Shown piece by piece: positions 1-6,802 of a stretch of DNA of 10,510 bases. The position numbers and the translations under genes were made by a program. The stretch lies in assembly GCA_937991555.1 (NCBI GenBank), contig CALKHU010000124.1, positions 1 to 10,510 of the forward strand, read 5' to 3'. How positions within the stretch are numbered: position 1 is the first letter of the stretch; each line of letters opens with the position of its first letter. The notes beneath the pieces were generated by a model, which was not told the origin of the DNA, made no database searches, and saw nothing but the letters and a program-made list of their open reading frames with translations. This DNA comes from an uncultured Caulobacter sp. (GTDB lineage Bacteria; Pseudomonadota; Alphaproteobacteria; Caulobacterales; Caulobacteraceae).

Positions 1-291
1 CGGGTCGGCGTCTGGGTGACGCGCAAGGGGCCCGGCTGGTCGCGCGAGGACAAGATCGCGGCCATCGGCGTCAAGCTGCGCCGCTGGGTCAGCTTCCACG
101 GAATCAGCCTCAACGTGGAGCCGGACCTCGGCCACTTCGGCGGCATCGTGCCCTGCGGCCAGACCGGGCATGGCGTGACCAGCCTGGTCGACCTCGGCCT
201 GCCGGTGACGATGGATGAGGCGGACGCCGCCCTGCGCGCGGCCTTCGAGCGCGTGTTCGGGGCGACCGGGACCGTCGCAGCGCCGGTCTGA
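1..291 (+). CDS. lipB: Octanoyltransferase LipB, C-terminal part (5' end outside window)
   Basis: Open from the first base in frame 1 to TGA at 289-291, giving 96 residues with no start in the window. LipB moves the octanoyl group from octanoyl-ACP to lipoyl domains of 2-oxoacid dehydrogenases and the glycine cleavage H protein, the first step of endogenous lipoate synthesis in the cytoplasm. The fragment contains the family's lysine segment DKIAAIGVKLRRWVSFHG (Lys at fragment residue 18), then LNVEPDL, and HFGGIVPCG, whose Cys (residue 52) matches the acyl-accepting catalytic cysteine. GVTSL follows, as is usual near the LipB end. The gene faces the small exported protein gene at 477-836, and a repeat hairpin lies in the gap. 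Identification is firm; the N-terminal half is not visible. Confidence 0.93.
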   Translation, partial: RVGVWVTRKGPGWSREDKIAAIGVKLRRWVSFHGISLNVEPDLGHFGGIVPCGQTGHGVTSLVDLGLPVTMDEADAALRAAFERVFGATGTVAAPV

Positions 292-476
292 CGACCGTCA
301 TGGTCCGACCGGCTCACGCCGCCTGCGGGTGATGACGCGACAGGGAACGTGCTTCGCCATGCGTTCTTCCGACCCCGTCGTCCTGAGCAGGCCCGAAGGG
401 CCGTGTCGAAGGACGCACGGGGTTCGAAGTGCTCCCGGATGACCCGATACGCCGGGCCATCACGGCGCCACGAGGA
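292..476. other. Gap between convergent lipB and exported-protein gene
   Basis: There is no convincing gene in these 185 bases. The one clear structure is the hairpin repeat at 373-422. Short open frames here have no ribosome site and cross the repeat, so they are not called. Confidence 0.6.
373..422. repeat. Hairpin repeat, GTC(A/G)TCCTGAGC family, copy 1
   Basis: The core reads GTCGTCCTGAGCA, then a GGCCC-GAA-GGGCC hairpin, then GTGTCGAAGGACGC. Outer arms CCCCGT and ACGGGG, continued by CGTCCT and AGGACG, pair with one bulged base, so the whole 50-bp unit can fold into one long stem. A second copy with a different inner stem lies at 6760-6802. Position after two convergent genes would suit a bidirectional terminator, though there is no T-run. 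This is a dispersed intergenic repeat of a type I know from many proteobacterial genomes. Confidence 0.75.
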
Positions 477-836
477 CTACCCCTTCTGGCAGGCCTTCCA
501 GACCTGGTAGTCGGCCCGCTCGGTCGAGCGCCGGACGTTGGACAGTCCGTAGCCGAAGTAGGAGTTGGGCTCGGTCGGCGCCTCGTTGATCCAGAGCTCG
601 CCGCTGCTCTTCGCCAGCAGGAACTCCATGTCGCGGCCCGATCCGACGGAGACTGTCCCGCAGACGTCGCCGGCGGCGTTGATCTTGACCTTGCGGAACG
701 AGATGTTGCGCTCGACGCGCATGCGGCTCTTGATGGCGTCGAGGGCCGGGGCGGCTTCAGCGGGCGGCTGGGCGGCCAGCGCGGCCCCTGGCAGGACGAC
801 GGCGGCGGCCAGGACGGCGGCGAGGGCGAGACGCAT
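477..836 (-). CDS. Small exported protein of unknown function
   Basis: This 119-residue protein starts at ATG 836 behind a good ribosome site (AGGAG, six bases before the ATG). Residues 1-22 form a signal peptide: MR, a hydrophobic alanine/valine/leucine core and an ALA-A cleavage motif, so it should be periplasmic. The mature part has no domain I can name. It carries two cysteines, in DVCGTV and near the end in KACQKG, which could form a disulfide. The spacing FRKV...VCGTV...VW..C recalls a family of short secreted proteins in which an FR-V segment is followed by VCG and a C-terminal Trp/Cys pair; this is a loose resemblance. It lies 13 bp after the DUF805 gene at 850-1254 and is probably co-transcribed with it. 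The gene is convincing; the function is unknown. Confidence 0.85.
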   Translation of the reverse strand: MRLALAAVLAAAVVLPGAALAAQPPAEAAPALDAIKSRMRVERNISFRKVKINAAGDVCGTVSVGSGRDMEFLLAKSSGELWINEAPTEPNSYFGYGLSNVRRSTERADYQVWKACQKG

Positions 837-849
837 TCGGGACTCCTGA

Positions 850-1254
850 TCAGGCTTGAAGGGGGCGGACCGGGTTCGGCCCGTAGCGGTTGGCGCCCTG
901 TTCGCCCGGCATGACGCCCAGCTCGACGATCGTCCACAGGATCACCAGGCAGGCCAGGTAGCCGAACAGGTCGTCGGGAACCGGCCAGGCGAGGGCCAGC
1001 GCCAGCACGATGAGGGCGGCCAGCCAGCCGGACCGTCCCCGGTCGTGCAGCCGGCGCGACAGCACGCAGCAGCCGCTGAACAGCAGGGCGGGATAGACGA
1101 ACCAGCCGGTCAGCAGCGTCACCGTCGGCCCGAACACCGCCTCGTACAGCGAGGCGAGCAGGATCAGCACGGCGGACGCCAGGATGAACGGCCCGCGCGG
1201 CGCGCGCCCCGTGGAGGAGAAGAACAGCTCCAACCAGTCGATCTGGCCGCTCAT
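850..1254 (-). CDS. DUF805 inner-membrane protein (first of two)
   Basis: This 134-residue protein shows about four hydrophobic segments (roughly residues 22-41, 48-65, 77-92 and 95-113). It has the DUF805 signature RRLHDRGRSGW at 67-77 and the usual tail motif GANRYGPNP at 120-128. DUF805 proteins (YhaH/YhaI type) are small cytoplasmic-membrane proteins with no established biochemical role. The start is ATG 1254; a GGAG lies 12 bases upstream, so the ribosome site is weak. A 6-bp inverted repeat, GGCTCC...GGAGCC (1264-1287), lies just upstream. The gene follows a second DUF805 gene after 72 bp and precedes the exported-protein gene by 13 bp, so the three look like one leftward transcription group. 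Confidence 0.9.
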   Translation of the reverse strand: MSGQIDWLELFFSSTGRAPRGPFILASAVLILLASLYEAVFGPTVTLLTGWFVYPALLFSGCCVLSRRLHDRGRSGWLAALIVLALALAWPVPDDLFGYLACLVILWTIVELGVMPGEQGANRYGPNPVRPLQA

Positions 1255-1263
1255 GCGTGGGTG

Positions 1264-1287
1264 GGCTCCGGTTGCGCGTCTGGAGCC
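1264..1287. repeat. Small inverted repeat before DUF805 gene
   Basis: GGCTCC and GGAGCC form perfect 6-bp arms around a 12-base loop, ten bases upstream of the ATG at 1254. The GGAG that might serve as ribosome site is inside one arm. It may weakly affect translation or be chance in high-GC DNA; no T-run follows. Confidence 0.35.
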
Positions 1288-1326
1288 TTATCTAGAGTGC
1301 TTCCGGCGTTCAGGGAACGGCCTTGC

Positions 1327-1752
1327 TCACGCGCCGGCGGCGAGGCCCGCGCCCGTCGCCGGCGCGAAGGTCGGCCGGCGGCGGCCATGGCGGTTGCGGC
1401 CGTCCCGTTCCACGGCCGGGCCCGTGACCAGCGACAGCGCCAGCCACAGCTGTCCCAGGATCGGCGGCATGGCGAACAGCAGCATCCAGCCGCTCAGGTC
1501 GCGGTCGTGGCAGCGGCGGACCGCCGCCGCGAGGCTGATCCAGCCGAGGTTAACGTAGACCACCGATCCGGCGAGCACGACCCAGGTCTGGCTCCACAGC
1601 GTCACGCCGGTGCGGCTCTCGTCGCCGGCGCCGGTCAGGACGATCATCAGGAAGGTGAAGGCGTAGGCCGCCGTGAACACGCCGATCTGGATCAGCGCGA
1701 AGCTCATCCGCCCGGCGCGGCCGCTGAAGCGGAACAGGGTCGAGGCGTCCAT
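1327..1752 (-). CDS. DUF805 inner-membrane protein (second of two)
   Basis: With start ATG 1752 this is a 141-residue protein beginning MDASTLFRFSGRAGR, the normal DUF805 N-terminus (short amphipathic stretch, then S/N-GR-xR). Hydrophobic segments lie at about 18-42, 58-75 and 88-108. The family motif appears as RRCHDRDLSGW (79-89), and GRNRHGRRRP near 118-127 matches the usual G-NR-GP-P tail in altered form. The frame stays open upstream to 1845, but that part is low-complexity and unlike the family, so the shorter start is chosen. GGGGA lies eight bases before this ATG. It is paralogous to the DUF805 gene at 850-1254 and probably in the same operon. Role unknown. Confidence 0.87.
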   Translation of the reverse strand: MDASTLFRFSGRAGRMSFALIQIGVFTAAYAFTFLMIVLTGAGDESRTGVTLWSQTWVVLAGSVVYVNLGWISLAAAVRRCHDRDLSGWMLLFAMPPILGQLWLALSLVTGPAVERDGRNRHGRRRPTFAPATGAGLAAGA

Positions 1753-1756
1753 GGCG

Positions 1757-1781
1757 CAGTCCCCACGTGGTTCGGGGACTG
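1757..1781. promoter_or_regulatory. Inverted repeat covering the ribosome site of a DUF805 gene
   Basis: CAGTCCCC (1757-1764) and GGGGACTG (1774-1781) are perfect 8-bp arms around a 9-base loop, starting five bases upstream of the ATG at 1752. In the leftward transcript the GGGGA ribosome site falls in the start-proximal arm, so the folded RNA would hide it. Alternatively it could be an operator dyad. Regulation is inferred; only the symmetry is seen. Confidence 0.45.
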
Positions 1782-1856
1782 AACGCGGGGAAGGAGACGT
1801 TGGTTCACGGTGCGGCAGGCCTTGGAGCGCCCAGGCCGGAAACACCCCGGACCGCC

Positions 1857-1880
1857 TTCCCGGCGAAGGCCGGGCCCATC
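1857..1880. repeat. Intergenic CCCGGC-GAAG-GCCGGG hairpin repeat after pccA
   Basis: TTCCCGGCGAAGGCCGGGCC forms a 6-bp stem (1859-1864 with 1869-1874) around GAAG. Sequences of this form (TCCCGGCGAAGGCCGGGA type) are dispersed between genes in many alphaproteobacteria. It lies about 30 bp after the pccA stop, followed in the + direction by an eight-base C run and an odd palindrome CCGGAGTCCGG (1890-1900). It may end the pccA transcript, but no U-run is visible. Confidence 0.5.
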
Positions 1881-1905
1881 CCCCCCCGGCCGGAGTCCGG
1901 AGACC

Positions 1906-3876
1906 TTACGCGAACTCGACCAGCACCTCGTCGGCCGCGACGCTGTCGCCGCCCTTGGCCGAGACGGCCTTCACCACGGCCTCCTTCTCGGCGCGGATGA
2001 TGTTCTGCATCTTCATCGCCTCGATGACGCAGACGATCTCGCCCTCGCGGACCGTCTGGCCGACCTCGACGTTCATCGAGATGATCAGGCCCGGCATCGG
2101 CGAGATGATCATCTTGCTGGTGTCGGCCGGCGCCTTCTCGGGCAGCTTGCCGTGCAGGTCGGCGGACCGCGGCGTCAGCACCAGGACCTTCTGCTTGGCC
2201 GCCCGGTGGCGGATCACGAAGCCTTCCGCCGCCGGCGCGACGTTGACGGTGAAGGCCTTGCCGTCCAGCCGGCCGCGGAACTGCGCCTTGCCCGGCCGCC
2301 AGTCGACGTCGCTGAGGGTCAGCGTGCGGTCGCCCTCGGTCAGGCTCAGCACGCCGCCGGCCTCGCGGACCTCGACATTGCGGCGGTCATGGCCGACGAA
2401 GACGACCCAGTCGTTGCGGGCCGGCGTGCCGGCGCGGGTCGCCATCACCCGGTGCATGGCGACGCCGGCGGCGGCCAGGATGTCCTTCTGGGCGTCGGTC
2501 GGCGTCGTGCCGCCGAAGCCGTCGGGGAACTCGTCGGCGATATAGCTGGTCGCCAGCCGGCCGGACCGGAACCGCTCCTGGTCCATCACCGCGGCCAGGA
2601 ACGGGATGTTCTGGCCCAGCCCCTCGATGTGGAAGTCCTCCAGCGCGCGGCCCATGCCGTCGACCGCCTCGATGCGGGTCGGCGCCCAGGTGCAGAGCTT
2701 GGAGATCATCGGGTCGTAGTACATCGAGATCTCGTCGCCCTCGCGGACGCCGGCGTCGTTGCGGACAAGGTAGCCGTCCTGCTGGCCCTCGGCCGGCGGG
2801 TCGTAGCGCACCAGGCGGCCGATCGAGGGCAGGAACTTGCGGTAGGGATCCTCGGCGTAGATCCGGCTCTCGATGGCCCAGCCGTTGATCTTCAGATCGC
2901 CCTGGCCGAAGGCCATCTTCTCGCCGGCGGCGCTGCGGATCATCTGCTCGACCAGGTCGAGGCCGGTGATCAGCTCGGTGACCGGGTGCTCCACCTGCAG
3001 GCGGGTGTTCATCTCGAGGAAGTAGAAGCTGCGGTCCTGGCCGGCGACGAACTCGACGGTGCCGGCGCTGTCGTAACCGACCGCCTTGGCGAGGGCGACG
3101 GCCTGGGCGCCCATCTCGGCGCGGGTCTTCTCGTCGAGCAGCGGGGAGGGGGCCTCCTCGATGACCTTCTGGTTCCGGCGCTGGATCGAGCACTCGCGCT
3201 CGAACAGGTGGACGACGTTGCCGTGCTTATCGCCCAGCACCTGGATCTCGATGTGGCGCGGGCTGGTGATGAACTTCTCGATGAAGATGCGGTCGTCGCC
3301 GAAGCTGGCCTTGGCCTCGGCGCGGACGGCCGGGAAGCCTTCCTCGACGTCCTGGCGGCTGTAGGCGACGCGGATGCCCTTGCCGCCGCCGCCGGCGGAG
3401 GCCTTGATCATCACCGGATAGCCGATCTCCTCGGAGATGCGCACGGCGTGGGCGGTGTCGTCGATCTCGCCGATATGGCCCGGAACGCAGTTCACGCCCG
3501 CCTTCTCGGCGAACTTCTTCGACTCGATCTTGTCGCCCATCGCCTGGATCGCGCCCGGGTTCGGGCCGATGAAGACGATTCCCTCGTCGGCGCAGCGCTG
3601 AGCGAAGCTGGCGTTCTCGGACAGGAAGCCGAAGCCCGGGTGCACGGCCTGGGCCCCGGTCTGCTTGCAGGCCCCGATGATCTTGTCCTGGACCAGATAG
3701 GATTCGCTGGCCGGCGCGCCGCCGATGAACACCGCCTCGTCGGCCATCTCCACGGCCAGACTGTCGGCGTCGGCCTCGGAGTAGACGACGACGGTCTTGA
3801 TCCCCAGCCTGCGGCAGGTCTTGATGACCCGGACCGCGATCTCACCCCGGTTGGCGATCAGAATCTTCGAGAACAT
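1906..3876 (-). CDS. pccA: Propionyl-CoA carboxylase alpha subunit (biotin carboxylase plus biotin carrier)
   Basis: This 656-residue protein starts at ATG 3876 (MFSKILIANRGEIAVRVIKT, the standard family start); the open frame to 3945 lacks family sequence. The ATP-grasp biotin carboxylase part (about 1-450) shows VHPGFGFLSENASFA, the glycine loop SAGGGGKG (160-167), RECSIQRRNQKVIEEAPSP and the catalytic EMNTRLQVEHPVTE (288-301). A linker/BT region follows. The C-terminal biotinyl domain has EAMKMQN, with the biotinylated lysine at residue 622, 34 residues from the end. The enzyme carboxylates biotin with ATP and bicarbonate; the beta subunit passes the carboxyl to propionyl-CoA to give methylmalonyl-CoA. 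Length and MKMQN favour PccA over acetyl-CoA carboxylase AccC (shorter, no carrier) and MccA. No pccB is in the window. Upstream on the same strand is an SDR gene, 93 bp away. Confidence 0.93.
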   Translation of the reverse strand: MFSKILIANRGEIAVRVIKTCRRLGIKTVVVYSEADADSLAVEMADEAVFIGGAPASESYLVQDKIIGACKQTGAQAVHPGFGFLSENASFAQRCADEGIVFIGPNPGAIQAMGDKIESKKFAEKAGVNCVPGHIGEIDDTAHAVRISEEIGYPVMIKASAGGGGKGIRVAYSRQDVEEGFPAVRAEAKASFGDDRIFIEKFITSPRHIEIQVLGDKHGNVVHLFERECSIQRRNQKVIEEAPSPLLDEKTRAEMGAQAVALAKAVGYDSAGTVEFVAGQDRSFYFLEMNTRLQVEHPVTELITGLDLVEQMIRSAAGEKMAFGQGDLKINGWAIESRIYAEDPYRKFLPSIGRLVRYDPPAEGQQDGYLVRNDAGVREGDEISMYYDPMISKLCTWAPTRIEAVDGMGRALEDFHIEGLGQNIPFLAAVMDQERFRSGRLATSYIADEFPDGFGGTTPTDAQKDILAAAGVAMHRVMATRAGTPARNDWVVFVGHDRRNVEVREAGGVLSLTEGDRTLTLSDVDWRPGKAQFRGRLDGKAFTVNVAPAAEGFVIRHRAAKQKVLVLTPRSADLHGKLPEKAPADTSKMIISPMPGLIISMNVEVGQTVREGEIVCVIEAMKMQNIIRAEKEAVVKAVSAKGGDSVAADEVLVEFA

Positions 3877-3969
3877 CGGCGGTCGCGAGCCCCTTGAGCA
3901 TAAATCTTGCGCGTGCCGACTAGACCGCGCGGCCGGGCTTGGCAACGCCTGATCGGACCCGACGTAGCG

Positions 3970-4683
3970 TCACCATGGCACGGCGGAATCGGTCCAGTCG
4001 AGGAAGGCGCCGGAGTCCTCCGGGCCGTGACGGTCGATGATCCCCAGCAGCCTGGCGGCGGACTCGACGGGCGTGAACAGGCCGGCCCGCCCCCCGCCCG
4101 GCCGGAACGGCCGGCTCAGGGCCGTCTCGACGGTCCCCGGATGCAGGCAAAGGCAGACCGCCTCGGGCCGGGTCCGCGCCAGTTCGATCGCCACGGTCCT
4201 GACCAGCATGTTCAGCGCCGCCTTCGAGGCGCGGTAGGCGTGCCACCCGCCCAGACGGTTGTCGCCGATGCTGCCGACCCGCGCCGACAGCGCCGCGAAC
4301 GCGGCCTTGCCGGTCTTCGGGAACAGCGGCGTGAAATGCTTGGCGACCAGCACCGGCCCGGTCGCGTTGACGGCGAACGCCCGCGCCAGCGCGTCCGGCG
4401 TCACCGCCGACAACGCCTTCTCCGGCTTCAGGTCATCGTCGTGCAGCACGCCGGTGGCCACGATCACCAGCCGCGGCGGCGAGGGCAGGGCCGCCGCCGC
4501 CCGGGCGATCGAGGCCTCGTCCTGGAGGTCCAGGCCGCCCCGTCGGTCGAGCCCGACGACCTCGGCGAAGGCGCCGGACGCCCCGAGCAGGTCGACGAAG
4601 GCCCGGCCCAGCCCGCCGGACGCGCCGACGACCACCGCGCAGCCGTCGGCCGGGAAACTGTTCAGGCGGACCGCATCGTTCAT
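3970..4683 (-). CDS. Short-chain dehydrogenase/reductase, C-factor-like
   Basis: This 237-residue Rossmann-fold protein has the nucleotide-binding GASGGLG at 20-26, NATGP with the structural Asn at 106, and the catalytic YRASK (Tyr150, Lys154). The segment ALSARVGSIGDNRLGGWHAY is typical of the C-factor/CsgA-like SDR subgroup, with Ser133 as the probable catalytic serine. It should be a cytoplasmic NAD(P)-dependent oxidoreductase; the substrate cannot be read from the sequence. ATG 4683 lacks a clear ribosome site, but the N-terminus is right for the family. It lies 27 bp after the ybjQ-like gene on the same strand and may share its transcript. The C-factor name reflects similarity to Myxococcus CsgA and does not imply a developmental role here. 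Confidence 0.88.
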   Translation of the reverse strand: MNDAVRLNSFPADGCAVVVGASGGLGRAFVDLLGASGAFAEVVGLDRRGGLDLQDEASIARAAAALPSPPRLVIVATGVLHDDDLKPEKALSAVTPDALARAFAVNATGPVLVAKHFTPLFPKTGKAAFAALSARVGSIGDNRLGGWHAYRASKAALNMLVRTVAIELARTRPEAVCLCLHPGTVETALSRPFRPGGGRAGLFTPVESAARLLGIIDRHGPEDSGAFLDWTDSAVPW

Positions 4684-4710
4684 GCGCGCCCAGATAGGGC
4701 GGCGCCGGCG

Positions 4711-5031
4711 TCAGCCCAGCTTCACCGCCGTGCCGGTCGCCGACACCATCAGCATGCTGCCGTTCTGGCCGATGGTCTCATAGTCGAAGTCGACGCCGAC
4801 CACCGCGTCGGCGCCCAGCCGCCGGGCAGCCTCGACCATCTCCCGCTCGGCCGTCGTGCGCGCCTCGCGCAGGGTGTCCTCGTAGCTGCCCGCCCGGCCG
4901 CCGACGATGTCGCGGATGCCGGCGAACAGGTCCTTGAAGATGTGCGCCCCGATGATCGCCTCGCCGGCGACGACGCCCAGCGTCTGCACGGTCGGGCGTT
5001 CGGCGATGGTGGGGGTGGTGGCGGTCAGCAT
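4711..5031 (-). CDS. YbjQ/UPF0145 family protein
   Basis: This 106-residue protein shows UPF0145 features: an N-terminal segment ending in LGVVAGEAIIGAHIFKDLFA, the central GRAGSYEDTLREAR..A..EM and the closing LGADAVVGVDFDYETIG...MLMVSATGTAV. The length is the family's usual one. Members form small oligomers and have been called heavy-metal-binding domains, but their function is not established. GGAG lies nine bases before ATG 5031. The gene is divergent from msrB across 98 bp, which must hold promoters for both. Confidence 0.93.
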   Translation of the reverse strand: MLTATTPTIAERPTVQTLGVVAGEAIIGAHIFKDLFAGIRDIVGGRAGSYEDTLREARTTAEREMVEAARRLGADAVVGVDFDYETIGQNGSMLMVSATGTAVKLG

Positions 5032-5129
5032 GGCCAGGATCTCCGGAAACTGTGTTCGTCCAGAGATAGAGAACCGTTCGCCCGGGCGCCATGCTTCCCC
5101 TCCTGCAGGGCGACGCCTAGATTGGCGGC
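5032..5129. promoter_or_regulatory. Divergent promoter region, ybjQ-like gene / msrB
   Basis: These 98 bases separate two divergent starts and must contain at least one promoter for each. I could not identify -35/-10 pairs with confidence. GGAG near 5040 serves the leftward gene; no strong ribosome site precedes msrB. Confidence 0.45.
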
Positions 5130-5594
5130 ATGACCCGTTCCGCCTCCGGTTTCGACCTCACCCCGCCCACCGCCGACGAACGCCGCGCGCTCGAGGCCGA
5201 CCTCACCCGCGAGGAGGCCGAGGTGCTGCTGCACCACGGCACCGAGGCGCCCTTCTGCGGCGGCCTGCTCGGCGAGAAGCGCCCGGGCGTCTACTGCTGC
5301 CGGCTCTGCGGCCTGCCGCTGTTCCGCTTCCAGACCAAGTTCGAGAGCGGCACCGGCTGGCCCAGCTTCTATGCGCCCCTTGATGAGGACCACGTCGGCG
5401 CGATCCGGGACACCAGCTACGGCATGGTCCGCATCGAGACCGTCTGCGCCCGCTGCGGCAGCCACCAGGGCCATGTCTTCCCCGACGGCCCGCCGCCGAC
5501 CGGCCTGCGCTACTGCATCAACTCGGTCAGCCTGGCCTTCGTCGGCGACGGCGAGCCGCTCCCCGATCCGCTGGGCAGGGGCGACAGGCTGTAA
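5130..5594 (+). CDS. msrB: Peptide-methionine (R)-S-oxide reductase MsrB
   Basis: This 154-residue protein reduces the R form of methionine sulfoxide in proteins, repairing oxidative damage in the cytoplasm (no signal peptide). Family motifs in order: GTEAPFCGG (37-45), GVYCCRLCGLPLF, KFESGTGWPSF (70-80), CARCGSHQGHVFPDGP and PTGLRYCINS with catalytic Cys129. The two CxxC pairs (Cys57/60 and Cys106/109) are the structural zinc site. GSHQGHVF has Gln where Leu is most common. The start is ATG 5130; the preceding bases give only a weak ribosome site, but no better start fits the family. It converges on the AEC transporter gene, with two facing repeats in the gap. Confidence 0.96.
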   Translation: MTRSASGFDLTPPTADERRALEADLTREEAEVLLHHGTEAPFCGGLLGEKRPGVYCCRLCGLPLFRFQTKFESGTGWPSFYAPLDEDHVGAIRDTSYGMVRIETVCARCGSHQGHVFPDGPPPTGLRYCINSVSLAFVGDGEPLPDPLGRGDRL

Positions 5595-5613
5595 GGCGCG
5601 GGCCTTCACCAGC

Positions 5614-5668
5614 CGCTCTCCCCTTGGGAGAGCTGTCGCCGCGAAGCGGTGACTGAGTGGGGAGAGCC
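5614..5668 (+). repeat. Two-hairpin repeat, short variant (copy D)
   Basis: Hairpin 1 has arms GCTCTCCC (5615-5622) and GGGAGAGC (5626-5633) around CTT. Hairpin 2 has arms GTCGCCGC (5635-5642) and GCGGTGAC (5646-5653) around GAA, with one G-T pair. It ends TGAGTGGGGAGAGC, close to the GGAGTGGGAAG end of the longer copies at 5692-5760, 8431-8499 and 8945-9013. It lies 20 bp after msrB and could also end that transcript. Confidence 0.7.
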
Positions 5669-5691
5669 GAGGTCGAACGGTTGGCCGCCGT

Positions 5692-5760
5692 GCTTCCCAC
5701 TCCGACCCCCGCTACGCCCAGGCGGGCTTCGCGGGGCCACCTCTCCCTCGGGGAGAGGGA
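5692..5760 (-). repeat. Two-hairpin repeat, long form (copy C)
   Basis: Read on the - strand it matches the copies flanking the DUF559 gene. Hairpin 1 has arms CCTCTCCC/GGGAGAGG (5740-5747 and 5751-5758). Then comes GTGG, then hairpin 2 with outer stem CCCCGC/GCGGGG (5707-5712 and 5731-5736) and inner stem GCCC/GGGC. It ends in TCGGAGTGGGAAGCACGG. Similarity to copy B continues for some 15 bp toward 5677. It faces copy D, making an inverted pair between convergent genes. Confidence 0.78.
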
Positions 5761-5766
5761 CAGCCC

Positions 5767-6687
5767 TCAAGCCAGGTGAAACACCATCAGCAGGGCCGGA
5801 ATGGTCACCAGGCTCGCGGCCGTCGTGAACGCCACCACCCCGGCCATCAGCGGCGCATCGCCGCCCATCTGCCGCGCCAGCACATAGGAGGCCGCCGCGC
5901 CGGGCGCTGACCCGACCAGCAGGGCGATGCCCTGGGCCGTCTCGTCGCCCCCGGCCAGCCGGCACAGGCCCCACATCAGCACCGGCAGCACCAGCAGCTT
6001 GACGGCGCTGACGCTGACGATGGTCAGGTGATTGCGGCGCACATAGCCGAAGCTCAGGCCCGCGCCGGCGACGACCAGCCCCATGGTCAGGGCGGCGCTC
6101 GACAGCAGGTCGATGGTGCTCATCAGCACCGGGACCTGCGGAATCCGCAGCACGTTGAACAGCGCCCCGACGCCGCAGCCCCACAGCACCGGGTTGCGCG
6201 CCAGGCCGAGCAGGGCGGTCCTGACCCCGCCGCCCTGGCCCTCGCCCCATCTGGCCATGACCAGCACGCAGATGACGTTGATGGCCGGAATCAGGGCGCC
6301 CATGATCATCGCGCCCAGGCTGGCCCCCTCCTTGCCGTAGACCACCGCCACCAGCGGCAGGAAGACGAAGGTGTTCCAGCGCAGGCAGCCCTGGAAGACG
6401 CTGGTGTAGCTGGCGTCGCTCAGCCGGATCAGCGGCTTGGCCAGCAGCACCGCCGCCGCCACAAGGACGATCGCTCCGACCGAGGCGAAGGCCAGCGGCC
6501 CGGCGGACAGCGCCCCGAAGTCGGCCTTCCACACGGCCGGCATCAGGAAGCCCGGATAGAAGACGAAGTAGGTGATCCGCTCGATCGGCGGCCAGGTCTC
6601 CTCGGGAATGAACCGCGACGCCTTCAGCCCCCAGCCCAGCGCGATCATCGCGAACACCGGCAGCACGCCGAGCAGGATGGCGCTCAT
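5767..6687 (-). CDS. AEC-family (auxin efflux carrier type) transporter
   Basis: This 306-residue, very hydrophobic protein has about ten membrane segments in two halves, as in AEC/malonate permease-type carriers of the inner membrane. It starts MSAILLGVLPVFAMIALGWGLK, the usual family opening, and includes TSVFQGCLRWNTFVFLPL near 115-132. The second half contains ARNPVLWGCGVGALFNVL and VGSAPGAAASYVLARQMGGD; the latter corresponds to the conserved small-residue-rich SPTA-like stretch. Bacterial relatives are proposed to export or import small carboxylates or amino acids; the substrate here is unknown. The start is ATG 6687 with AGGG seven bases upstream. It is divergent from the MDR gene, with a repeat hairpin in the shared upstream region. 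Confidence 0.9.
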   Translation of the reverse strand: MSAILLGVLPVFAMIALGWGLKASRFIPEETWPPIERITYFVFYPGFLMPAVWKADFGALSAGPLAFASVGAIVLVAAAVLLAKPLIRLSDASYTSVFQGCLRWNTFVFLPLVAVVYGKEGASLGAMIMGALIPAINVICVLVMARWGEGQGGGVRTALLGLARNPVLWGCGVGALFNVLRIPQVPVLMSTIDLLSSAALTMGLVVAGAGLSFGYVRRNHLTIVSVSAVKLLVLPVLMWGLCRLAGGDETAQGIALLVGSAPGAAASYVLARQMGGDAPLMAGVVAFTTAASLVTIPALLMVFHLA

Positions 6688-6759
6688 GGGCGCCCTGCGG
6701 GGTTCGACACGCCTGCGGCCTGCGCCCGGAGGCTGCTCACCATGACTTGCATTGAGTTT

Positions 6760-6802
6760 GTCATCCTGAGCAGCCCGCTAAGCGGGCGTGTCGAAGGACG
6801 CA
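6760..6802. repeat. Hairpin repeat, GTC(A/G)TCCTGAGC family, copy 2
   Basis: GTCATCCTGAGCA, then inner hairpin GCCCGC-TAA-GCGGGC, then GTGTCGAAGGACGC. It matches copy 1 (373-422) outside the inner stem, which differs by paired changes. Outer pairing can extend through CTTGC (6746-6750) and GCAAG (6800-6804). CATGAC occurs on both sides (6741-6746 and 6809-6814). It lies in the shared upstream region of the divergent AEC and MDR genes. Confidence 0.72.

Noticed and set aside
1906..3876. Reading pccA as methylcrotonyl-CoA carboxylase alpha or AccC
   Set aside because: AccC is shorter and lacks the carrier domain; EAMKMQN and no neighbouring leucine-degradation genes favour PccA, although MccA cannot be excluded by motif alone.
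1810..3897. A 695-codon open frame on the + strand
   Set aside because: It lies antisense to the well-supported pccA gene, has low-complexity composition and no motifs; high GC at third positions removes stops from the opposite strand.
3877..3945. A longer pccA start upstream of ATG 3876
   Set aside because: The family begins at MFSKILIANRGEIA; the upstream codons have no similarity.
5025..5609. A 194-codon open frame on the - strand
   Set aside because: Antisense to msrB, whose catalytic and zinc motifs are complete.
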